Shown here: piece after piece, positions 8,190 to 15,409 of the stretch | How positions within the stretch are numbered: position 1 is the stretch's first letter | Layout: each line of letters begins with the position of its first letter | NCBI RefSeq assembly: GCF_031626495.1 | Contig: NZ_JAMQOJ010000001.1 | Span: forward strand, 1,054,001-1,118,000 | Length of the DNA stretch: 64,000 nucleotides | Direction: 5' to 3' | Source of the DNA: Natrinema sp031626495 | Lineage (GTDB): Archaea > Halobacteriota > Halobacteria > Halobacteriales > Natrialbaceae | Program-made: the position numbers and the translations under genes | Notes under the pieces: generated by a model | Seen by the model: only the letters and a program-made list of their open reading frames with translations | Told to the model about the DNA's origin: nothing | Databases searched by the model: none

Positions 8190-8636
8190 CTACCGGACGA
8201 GAGTCACGCGAACGGGCGCTCGAAATGCCACCGTTTCGGTGACGCTCCCCAGTAGAATCCGTGATTCCTCGTCGCGGCCGTGACTCCCCATGATGATGTG
8301 GTCGATGTCGTGATCCGTCGCGTAGTCGACGATCACGCGCGCCGGCGAGCCCACGGCGAGTTCGGTCTCGAGTTCTACATCGTAGTCGTCCGCCGTTTCC
8401 TGAGCGGCCGCGAAGAGGTCGTCCGCGAGGTCCTCGGCACGGTCGTACCACGCTTCGGAGCCGTGGAGGGGTTCCCTCGTGACGTCGACGTCGATCGGAT
8501 AGCTGTAGCCCGGATCGGCTGGGTCGATCACGTGGAGGACGGTAAACTCGGCGTCGTCGTTCTCGGAAAGCGCCACCTCCAGCGCTTTTTCGGAGAGCGG
8601 CGCGCCGTCCATCGGTACGAGGATGTGCTTGCTCAT
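8190..8636 (-). CDS. Universal stress protein (UspA family)
   Basis: 148 residues. It starts MSKHILVPMDGAPLSEKALE (family N-terminus ILVPxDG) and ends with IIMGSHGRDEESRILLGSVT, the ATP-binding G-x2-G-x9-G-S motif of the UspA superfamily. This points to a nucleotide-binding single-domain USP in the cytoplasm. ATG 8636 is used; the longer frame upstream is not USP-like. The start is divergent from the next UspA gene at 8912, with 275 bases between them. Confidence 0.93.
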   Translation of the reverse strand: MSKHILVPMDGAPLSEKALEVALSENDDAEFTVLHVIDPADPGYSYPIDVDVTREPLHGSEAWYDRAEDLADDLFAAAQETADDYDVELETELAVGSPARVIVDYATDHDIDHIIMGSHGRDEESRILLGSVTETVAFRAPVRVTLVR

Positions 8637-8911
8637 ATCACCACGTACGTCGCCGGCTCGTAAAACGGCTACACAGGTAGACGAGCCGATAGATCCCGCT
8701 ATCGGGACGGTTCCGAGAGACGGACGGTTCGGAGGGAGACGAAGAATCGTACCGAGAGCACTCGAAATGGACGAGGGGCTAATCAGCAAGCACAGTCCGG
8801 CCACGTCCGCCACGGTCGATGGTCCCGCCCGTCGGCGGTCCTACGTTCGTCCGCGGTCGTCGGCGCAGCCGGGGTGAGCGTATTATGTGAATTGATACCG
8901 TACGGGGCGCT

Positions 8912-9337
8912 ATGAGCGAGCATATCCTCGTTCCCTACGACGGCTCCCCACCGTCGGCGGACGCGCTCGAGTACGCCCTCGAGACGTTCTCCGACGCTCA
9001 CGTGACCGCGCTGTACGTCGTCCCGGCTCCGGACGGCTACGAGGCGCTGTTCGAGAACCCGGAAGACAGAGTGCCGGCCGCCGACGCGGCCGACGAACGG
9101 GGACGCGATATCCTCGACGACGCGGCAGACGTCGCGGCGGAACACGGCGTCGATCTCGAGACCGAGATCCGCACCGGAAAACCGGATCACGTGATCGTCG
9201 AACACGCAGAGACCGAGGAAGTCGACACGATCGTCCTCGGCAGCCACGGCCGGGAAGGAGTGTCGCGGCTCCTTCTCGGTAGCGTCGCGGAAAACGTCGT
9301 CCGCCGATCGCCGGTCCCGGTCGTCGTCGTGCGCTGA
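8912..9337 (+). CDS. Universal stress protein (UspA family)
   Basis: 141 residues: MSEHILVPYDGSPPSADALE at the start and IVLGSHGREGVSRLLLGSVA near the end, which preserve the USP fold's N-terminal strand and the G-x2-G-x9-G-S nucleotide-binding motif. It ends with PVPVVVVR, the usual last strand. It pairs divergently with the UspA gene at 8190-8636. The specific stress or partner is not shown by the sequence. Confidence 0.93.
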   Translation: MSEHILVPYDGSPPSADALEYALETFSDAHVTALYVVPAPDGYEALFENPEDRVPAADAADERGRDILDDAADVAAEHGVDLETEIRTGKPDHVIVEHAETEEVDTIVLGSHGREGVSRLLLGSVAENVVRRSPVPVVVVR

Positions 9338-9645
9338 TCGACTCGGAGTCAGTAGGTGGCCGCTCGTCCAGCGGATGTCTCGAACCCCGAGTGATCGCAC
9401 ATCGTCGCGGCTCGAGAGCGCAATCGACGAGAACGTCGAGGGTCCCTGCTCCTATAGTAACAACTGAAACGATGTACACCCGATCGCACAGCCATCGTAC
9501 AATCGGGTGTGCAGTGACTTTCAGTGACTACAATAACGGTCGACGAAACGACGGTTGCGTCCCCTGCCGGGGACAGTCGCAGGAATGGTAACTGTTAGCA
9601 AGTGTTATGCACGTCCGCCTCGATAAGACACGTAACGCTGTAGCC
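9338..9645. other. Intergenic region containing a MITE-like inverted repeat
   Basis: About 308 bases without a gene. The main feature is the imperfect inverted repeat at about 9453-9535. A plus-strand frame at 9391-9591 crosses it and is not protein-like. Confidence 0.5.
9453..9535. repeat. MITE-like imperfect inverted repeat
   Basis: The left arm (TATAGTAACAACTGAAAC, then GATGTACACCCGATCGCAC) pairs imperfectly with the right arm (GTACAATCGGGTGTGCAG, then TGACTTTCAGTGACTACAA). The best-conserved core is ACACCCGAT/ATCGGGTGT. The whole unit is about 80 bases, non-coding and palindromic. I recall similar palindromic sequences from other haloarchaeal genomes, so it may be a miniature transposable element. 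No target-site duplication was confirmed. Confidence 0.55.
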
Positions 9646-9993
9646 ATGTCGACACCGGCCCACCGAACGATCGCCCTCCCACTCTCGCCCGACGATCTCT
9701 GGGCGCTTCACCACGTCCTCCTCGAGCGAATCGAAGCGGAACTGACGGCGACGGACGCGTCGACCGTCGACCCGCCGCCGCTCGCGGTGTACCAGGCCTT
9801 CGAGACGCTCGAGGACGGCGAAACGCGTTTTACGATCACACAGCTCGAGGCGATCGTCGATACGCTACGCCACGACTCCGATTGCCCTCCGTGGTGTTTC
9901 GACTGTGCACGACTCGCGGAGGTGCGCCACGCGATCACGAGAACGATCGAGGGGCACAGTCCCACGCTGGGCCACGCTGCGGCCGACGATTGA
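9646..9993 (+). CDS. Conserved haloarchaeal hypothetical protein
   Basis: 115 residues. A helical N-terminal half (LPLSPDDLWALHHVLLERIE) is followed by a second helical region (RFTITQLEAIVDTLRH) and CPPWCFDCARLAEV, a compact C-x3-C-x2-C cluster that may bind a metal. I do not recognise a named family. ATG 9646 is favoured over the upstream ATG at 9607 because the 13 extra residues are basic and unlike the rest. It is 60 bases upstream of, and on the same strand as, the MFS transporter. Confidence 0.65.
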   Translation: MSTPAHRTIALPLSPDDLWALHHVLLERIEAELTATDASTVDPPPLAVYQAFETLEDGETRFTITQLEAIVDTLRHDSDCPPWCFDCARLAEVRHAITRTIEGHSPTLGHAAADD

Positions 9994-10052
9994 CCGCGCT
10001 CGGGCCTCGTGGAACCAGAACCCTTTCGCCGGCGGACGAGGGACGGTGACAC

Positions 10053-11240
10053 GTGACGAGCGAGTTCGAGGAGACGCCGGACGGCCGCCGCAGCTGGGCG
10101 GTGGCGATCGTCGGTGCGGTCGCGATGGTGTTCACGTTCGGCACACCGCTCTCGTACGGCATCTTTCGGGAGCCGCTAAGCGAAGCCTTCGGCCTCTCAC
10201 CGGTGGCGCTCTCGAGCGTCTTCTCGATCATGCTGTTTACCTTCTTCATCGGCTCCGGCGCAGTCGGCATCGTCGCCGCGCGATTGCCGGCTCGCGGCGT
10301 TCTCCTCACCTGTGCGGTCGTGACCGGGCTCCTCGCACCCTCGCTGTACGTCACGGCGTCGTATCTCGGTCTGGCCGTCGTCTTCGCGGCCCTCGGACTC
10401 GCACTCGGCAGCGTCTTCGTCCTGCTCGCGTCGATCGTCCCGCGCTGGTTCGACGCCCGCCGCGGTGCCGCGACGGGGCTGATCTTCGTCGGCAATGGAC
10501 TCGGACTGTTCGTCCTCCCGCCCCTGTGGCAGTACGCCCTCGCGACGGTCGGCGTGCGGCGAGGGTTCCTGCTCGTCCTCTCGGCGACCGCGGTCGCCTT
10601 TCTCATAGCCGGCGTCACGTGTCGCCGCCCACGATGGGCGAGCTGGTCCGCGACGACGGTGGGAGAGGTGCTCGAGTGGGTCCGCCGGCTGGCCGGGACC
10701 CGGACGTTCCGACTGTTGTTCGTTGGAGTCGGACTCGCGTTCGCCTGGTACCAGTTGCTCGCCGCGTACGCGGTCGATCTCTTCGCGGCGCGGGGGCTGA
10801 CCGAGGCGGCGGCGTCGACCACGTTCGGACTCATCGGCGGAGTCAGTATCGTCTCCCGGATCGGCGGCGGCTATCTTGCCGATCGCATCGGCTCGAGGCG
10901 GGCGTTTCTCGCGTCGCTCGGCTGTTCGGCCGCCGGCGTCGTCCTCTTCTTCGCACCGCCGGTTCCGATTCTCGCCGTCGGCGTCGTCCTGGTCGGGCTG
11001 GGGCTCGGCGGCTGTGCGACGCTGTACGTCCCCGTCCTCATGCAGGTATACGATCCCGAGAAGGACACCGCGATCGTCGGGGTGTTCAACGTTGCCGGCG
11101 GGGTCGGTGCGCTCGCTATGCCGCCGCTCGGGACCGCTAGCGTCGCCTATACGGGTAGCTACGTAGTCGCGATTCTGCTGACGTTCCTCGTGACCGTCGT
11201 CTCGTTCTGGGCGATCGCGACCGGGACGAACACCGGGTGA
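10053..11240 (+). CDS. MFS transporter (OFA/monocarboxylate-type)
   Basis: 395 residues with about 12 hydrophobic segments. The first is AVAIVGAVAMVFTFGTPLSY. The inter-lobe loop (about residues 190-225, CRRPRWASWSATT) separates two six-helix halves, and the conserved motif GGYLADRIGSRRAF after helix 8 matches the MFS loop signature G-x3-D-R-x-G-x-R. Overall shape resembles oxalate/formate antiporter and monocarboxylate-transporter-like MFS proteins, so an organic acid substrate is plausible, but the substrate is not determined. Start codon is GTG at 10053. Confidence 0.88.
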   Translation: MTSEFEETPDGRRSWAVAIVGAVAMVFTFGTPLSYGIFREPLSEAFGLSPVALSSVFSIMLFTFFIGSGAVGIVAARLPARGVLLTCAVVTGLLAPSLYVTASYLGLAVVFAALGLALGSVFVLLASIVPRWFDARRGAATGLIFVGNGLGLFVLPPLWQYALATVGVRRGFLLVLSATAVAFLIAGVTCRRPRWASWSATTVGEVLEWVRRLAGTRTFRLLFVGVGLAFAWYQLLAAYAVDLFAARGLTEAAASTTFGLIGGVSIVSRIGGGYLADRIGSRRAFLASLGCSAAGVVLFFAPPVPILAVGVVLVGLGLGGCATLYVPVLMQVYDPEKDTAIVGVFNVAGGVGALAMPPLGTASVAYTGSYVVAILLTFLVTVVSFWAIATGTNTG

Positions 11241-11364
11241 GCCGTTGGGGACCGCGATCCTCGCTCGAGTATCGGCGCGCCATCCGCTCGGGGAATCGAA
11301 CGGAACGCCGGCGTCGGCAGCGATTTGATGCAGTGACGCCGGCGCGGTAATCGACCGGAGCGCC

Positions 11365-12120
11365 CTATCGGAACATTCCCCGTACCTGCGCGGACTCGTC
11401 CTGCTGGCCCTGTGCCTGCTGTAACTGCTGTGCAACCTGTTGCTTCTTGCGCTGGATCTCCTCAGCTTGCTCGCGGAGTTCGTCGGTGTCGATGTCGAAC
11501 TCGACGAGCGGCTCGAGCGCGTTCTCGATCACCGACCGCGCCGCGGCCGGATCCGGAAGGCGCGGATCCGCCCGCACGAGCAACAGCGCTGCCGGAACGT
11601 CGGCCTGATAGCACGCAGTCACGAACGCCCCGGTGACCCCGCCGACCACCCCGGAGTCGTCGGCGATCTCGATGTCGGCCGCCTCGAGTTCGTCTCGCAT
11701 CGACTCGGTCGTCGCGACGCCGACGACCTCGCCCTGCTGGTCTTCCGACTGAGCGGGGGCACCGGCCAGGAAAATCGCGCGTCCGAAGTCCTCGGCCAGC
11801 TCCTCCAGGACGCACTGACTCAACTCGTCGAACGCCGCTTCCGGAATCGGCACGTCGCTCTGGAGCGTCATGATGTCGGGGTCCGTTCCCCCGTATACGC
11901 GCACCGCATCCTGTACGAGCCCGTCCGCGAACGACGCGACGGGCGGGAGAGTGTCCGACCGAATCGCGCCGTACTGCTCGAGTCCCAACTGGTCGGTAAT
12001 CTGATCGACGGCGATCGAGGCCACCAGGCCGTGTCCCGGCAACCCCTCGATCAGCGTCGGGGTCTCCGCGTCGAGGTCCATCGAGCGGTGAAACGTCGCG
12101 TCGGAGGTTCCAGTCGTCAT
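11365..12120 (-). CDS. PAC2 family protein (proteasome assembly chaperone-like)
   Basis: 251 residues. It begins around DAETPTLIEGLPGHGLVASI, the glycine-rich signature of the PAC2 family, and continues with FLAGAPAQSEDQQGEVVGVA and VGGVTGAFVTACY. The last 40 residues are a Gln/Glu-rich helical tail (EEIQRKKQQVAQQLQQAQGQ), probably a coiled coil. Archaeal PAC2 proteins resemble eukaryotic proteasome-assembly chaperone 2 and PbaB-type proteins; the exact client is unknown. ATG 12120 is used; the upstream extension is not family-like. Confidence 0.88.
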   Translation of the reverse strand: MTTGTSDATFHRSMDLDAETPTLIEGLPGHGLVASIAVDQITDQLGLEQYGAIRSDTLPPVASFADGLVQDAVRVYGGTDPDIMTLQSDVPIPEAAFDELSQCVLEELAEDFGRAIFLAGAPAQSEDQQGEVVGVATTESMRDELEAADIEIADDSGVVGGVTGAFVTACYQADVPAALLLVRADPRLPDPAAARSVIENALEPLVEFDIDTDELREQAEEIQRKKQQVAQQLQQAQGQQDESAQVRGMFR

Positions 12121-12184
12121 ACCGACACGGTACGCCCGCTCGATACATATTCGTAGGGGGGCTAACGCACCGCTCGAGTGACGG

Positions 12185-12760
12185 TCAGTCCACGCTCTCG
12201 TCGGCCGCACCGTCACCCGATTCGCTCTCGGCCACGAGTTGGGCCGACACCTCCCGACTCGTCGCTCTGACCTCGTTCATATACGCGGCGAGTTCCGACT
12301 CGACGCGCTGTTCGGTCTCGAGATCGATCGTGCCGCCTTCGGTTTCGATCAAAAGCGTCGCCGTTTCGACGGCTTCGTAGAGGATCTCGTCGAGTTCGTC
12401 GGCCGTGTAGAACCCGGAGAGCGCGCCGTATAGCATCGTGTTCGCCGCGCGTTGCACCTTTTCGTCGAAGCGATACTTCGCGCTGCTCACCGACTGTCCC
12501 GAGTACGCCTCCTCCATGAACGGGACGATCTCGGGGAGGTGCTTGCCGACCGTCTGCATCGGCACGCCCGTCGGAGTGCGGAAGTCCTGGCAGGCGCGGG
12601 CGATCGCCCACTCCCGCGCGGTGAACGCAGTCCGCTCTTTGAGGAACTCGTTGACGCGGTCGTAGTCGGCAGTACGGATCTTCGTGAACCGCTCGCCGTC
12701 CGGATTGCCGGCGTATTTGCTGGTCGATTCGCCGTCCGTGGATGTGGATTCGTCGGGCAT
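12185..12760 (-). CDS. Haloarchaeal conserved protein (DUF5806-like)
   Basis: 191 residues. The core includes KYAGNPDGERFTKIRTADYD, AREWAIARACQDFRTPTGVP and FEEKV-like segments (YRFDEKVQRAANTMLYGAL), a mostly helical, widespread haloarchaeal family that I recall as DUF5806. Function unknown. The tail is acidic and Ser-rich. It lies 64 bases upstream of the PAC2-family gene on the same strand, so the two may be co-transcribed. Confidence 0.78.
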   Translation of the reverse strand: MPDESTSTDGESTSKYAGNPDGERFTKIRTADYDRVNEFLKERTAFTAREWAIARACQDFRTPTGVPMQTVGKHLPEIVPFMEEAYSGQSVSSAKYRFDEKVQRAANTMLYGALSGFYTADELDEILYEAVETATLLIETEGGTIDLETEQRVESELAAYMNEVRATSREVSAQLVAESESGDGAADESVD

Positions 12761-12960
12761 GGTGTGTGTCAGGTAGTCGCCCGAAGCCCCGCCGCGGGAA
12801 CGATCCGCGGTCCGCCGACCGGGGTCTCCGCTCGCGGTCGCGCTGTCGTGAGCGGAACGCGATTCGCATCACCGGGAACGGCCGGATCGAAGTTAAGGAG
12901 GAGCCAAGCGCGGTGAAAGTGGACGTGCCCGTTCCCTCGAGCGGGAAACCGTTCGCACCG

Positions 12961-12970
12961 AGATTTATAA
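12961..12970 (+). promoter_or_regulatory. TATA box upstream of acyl-CoA ligase gene
   Basis: GATTTATAAGC ends about 30 bases before the ATG at 12999. That spacing fits a haloarchaeal TATA element driving a nearly leaderless transcript, and supports the ATG at 12999 as start. Confidence 0.55.
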
Positions 12971-12998
12971 GCATCGATGTGGCCGTGACTTACTAACA

Positions 12999-14573
12999 AT
13001 GATCAATGGTGGGCGATCTGATACGACGATGGCGCTCGATCGCTTTTACGCGGGGTTCCTCGAGCGATACGGCGATCGGACGGCGCTCGTCGACGACCGC
13101 CGCGAGCTCACGTACGCGGCGCTCGACGAACGGAGCGCTCGTTTCGCGAACGTTCTCGGATCCGTCGGACTCGGTCGCGAAGACTTAGTGGGGATACTGC
13201 TCGGCAACAGGAGCGAGTACGTCGTCGCCCAGCTCGGTGCGGCACGGGCCGGCGTCACCGCCATCCCGTTCAACGATCGGATCGATCGATCGGCGATCGA
13301 GCCGATCTGCAGGAACGCTGGACTTCGAACGCTCGTCGTCGGGCCGGATCACTTCGAGACCGCCCGACAGCTCCGAAACGGGCCGCTGGAGTTCAACTAT
13401 CTCATCGGCGTCACGGACGAGTCAGAGCCGCCGCTGGGGTTTCACCGGTACCGGGATATGCTCTCGCGGGTCGACGCCGATCCGCCGTCGCCGTCCATCG
13501 ATCCCGAGGACGTCGCCGCGGTCCACTACACCGGCGGCACGACCGGCTCGCCGAAGGGGACGCTCCACACCCACCACGCGACGATCCTGAATATGTACGC
13601 GCACGTGAACGAGCTCGAGGTCCGTCACGGCACGGAGATGCTGTTGGTGACGCCGCTGGGTCACTCGGCGGGGAAGTTCATGTTGGCCGGTCTGATGCAG
13701 GGTGGGACGATCCACCTCCAGCAGGGGTTCGACAGCGAGCGGATACTCCGGACGATCGACCGGAACGAGATCACCTGGACGTACCTCGTTCCGACGATGA
13801 TCGCGCGGCTGTTAGACGACCCAGCCGTCGACGGCCACGATCTCGAGAGCCTGGAGACGCTGGCGTACGGTTCAGCGCCGATCCCGCCGGCAAAGCTGAC
13901 CGACGGGATCGAGACCCTCGGGGACGTGTTCGTCCAGTTCTACGGGCTGACCGAGGTACCGAACCTGGTGGCCGTGCTCCCGAAGTCGAAACACGACCCC
14001 GAGAACGAGGCGTGGCTCCGCTCGGCGGGGCGTCGGGCGCAGTTGGCCGAGGTCACGATCTTCGAAGACGAGACGAACTGGGGCGACGACGTCGGGGAAA
14101 TCGGCGTTCGATCGCCGTACGCCGTCGCGGGCTACCTGAATCGGAGCACGCTCGCCGACGGCGACGACTGGATTCGGACCGGCGACGTCGGCTACGTCGA
14201 CGACGAGGGACGGCTGTACGTGCTCGATCGGATTCAGGACGTCATCACGGTCGACGGCGAAGCAGTGTACTCGACGGAGGTCGAACGGGTCGTCCAGCGC
14301 CACCCCGCGATCAGTCAGGTCGCGATTATCGGCGTTCCGAGGGAACCGAGCGACGCTCACGAGGCGCTCGATCGGAGCGCGGTCGAGCAACGCGTGAAGG
14401 CGATCGTCGTGCCCGCGGGCGACGCGGACCTCACAGTCGAGTCGGTACGGGAGTTCTGCGCCGGCGAACTCCCGGAGCGAGCCCTCCCGGAGTCGATCGA
14501 CACGGTCGGACAGTTGCCCGAGACGCCGTACGGGAAGATCAACAAGCGCCTCCTCCGGGAGCCGTACTGGTGA
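12999..14573 (+). CDS. Acyl-CoA ligase (AMP-dependent synthetase family)
   Basis: 524 residues, the ANL superfamily length. The phosphate-binding loop is YTGGTTGSPKGTLHTH (residues about 178-193), followed by FYGLTEVPNL (the YGxTE adenine-binding motif), WIRTGDVGYVDDEGRLYVLD (hinge region) and the C-terminal PYGKINKRLL with the catalytic Lys. It activates a carboxylic acid to acyl-CoA via acyl-AMP; the substrate is unknown. It is followed after one base by a Bat-like regulator, and shares the cluster with the carboxylase genes and a second ligase (20349). A role in activating a carboxylation product or another acid of the same pathway is an inference. Confidence 0.92.
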   Translation: MINGGRSDTTMALDRFYAGFLERYGDRTALVDDRRELTYAALDERSARFANVLGSVGLGREDLVGILLGNRSEYVVAQLGAARAGVTAIPFNDRIDRSAIEPICRNAGLRTLVVGPDHFETARQLRNGPLEFNYLIGVTDESEPPLGFHRYRDMLSRVDADPPSPSIDPEDVAAVHYTGGTTGSPKGTLHTHHATILNMYAHVNELEVRHGTEMLLVTPLGHSAGKFMLAGLMQGGTIHLQQGFDSERILRTIDRNEITWTYLVPTMIARLLDDPAVDGHDLESLETLAYGSAPIPPAKLTDGIETLGDVFVQFYGLTEVPNLVAVLPKSKHDPENEAWLRSAGRRAQLAEVTIFEDETNWGDDVGEIGVRSPYAVAGYLNRSTLADGDDWIRTGDVGYVDDEGRLYVLDRIQDVITVDGEAVYSTEVERVVQRHPAISQVAIIGVPREPSDAHEALDRSAVEQRVKAIVVPAGDADLTVESVREFCAGELPERALPESIDTVGQLPETPYGKINKRLLREPYW

Positions 14574-14574
14574 C

Positions 14575-15270
14575 ATGTCCAGTGACCTGCTCCGCGTCCG
14601 GTTTCAGTTACGACTCGACGATCGACTCGCCAGGGTCGTCGACGCGTGCGAGGCGTTCGAGACGATCGAACTGGACAACGCGATCTACGCGGGGAACGGC
14701 CAGTGGTTCGAGTACCTCACGCTCGTGGCATCGACGGCGGACGCGTCGCCGGAATCGTCGCTGTCGGCGCTGCAGACGGTCGAAGTGGTGGACAGCCGGA
14801 CCGCCGGAACCGATCCGCCCATCCACCACGCCGTCCTGTTCGCCGACGAGGGAGACGACTTCGTCCTGTCGACGATCACCCGCGGCCGGGCCGTCCCGCA
14901 CCGCGTCCTCTTCGACGGCGATCGGCTCCGCGCGGCGGTGACGCTCCGGGACTGGAACCACCTCAAGGAGTTCGCCGACACCCTCGAGACCACCTACGAC
15001 GGGTTCGAGTTGCTGGGGACGACGCAGGTCGACACCGTCGGGTTTCTCCTCGGCGGCGACAGATTGAAAGAGACGGTGCGGGGGAAGCTGACCCGCGACC
15101 AGTTGGCGGCGCTGGAAGCCGCATACCGGATGGGCTACTTCCAAGTGCCACAGGAGGCGACCGGCACGGACGTCGCCGAACGGCTCGAGACCAGCCAATC
15201 GGCGGTCAGCGAACGTCTCCGTCGGGCCGAGCAGCGTCTCTTCGAAGTCCTGTTCGGTCCCGTGGAGTGA
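14575..15270 (+). CDS. HTH_10 (Bat-like) transcription regulator
   Basis: 231 residues. The C-terminal domain has LTRDQLAALEAAYRMGYFQV and ATGTDVAERLETSQSAVSER, the HTH_10 DNA-binding domain. The N-terminal half is the family's sensor region. Its start lies just after the ligase stop, so it is translationally coupled with it, and it sits immediately before the carboxylase operon. By position it is the best candidate for a substrate-responsive regulator of the carboxylase genes. This is positional inference. Confidence 0.88.
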   Translation: MSSDLLRVRFQLRLDDRLARVVDACEAFETIELDNAIYAGNGQWFEYLTLVASTADASPESSLSALQTVEVVDSRTAGTDPPIHHAVLFADEGDDFVLSTITRGRAVPHRVLFDGDRLRAAVTLRDWNHLKEFADTLETTYDGFELLGTTQVDTVGFLLGGDRLKETVRGKLTRDQLAALEAAYRMGYFQVPQEATGTDVAERLETSQSAVSERLRRAEQRLFEVLFGPVE

Positions 15271-15282
15271 TCCGACTTAAAC

Positions 15283-15302
15283 CGGCGATATATATCTCGC
15301 CG
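15283..15302 (+). promoter_or_regulatory. Palindrome over a TATA-like box upstream of acxA
   Basis: CGGCGA and TCGCCG flank TATATATC: an inverted repeat with 6-base arms centred on a TATA-like sequence. Transcription would start near 15320 and leave a leader of about 90 bases before the ATG at 15410, which has a GGAG Shine-Dalgarno-like sequence. A repressor or activator covering this palindrome would block or guide TBP, so it is a candidate operator. Confidence 0.45.
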
Positions 15303-15409
15303 CATCGTCCCAACCTAGTTGTGCGATAGCGTGGCACAGGGTCGTGCATGGTGTTGACAACCACAGCGGACTCGCCCGAAGCGGGGCGAGCAACGGAGAG
15401 GGAGTGACG

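Noticed and set aside
9905..11140. 411-codon plus-strand frame overlapping the MFS transporter
   Set aside because: Arg-rich alternative frame; the transporter frame has 12 hydrophobic segments and the MFS loop motif.
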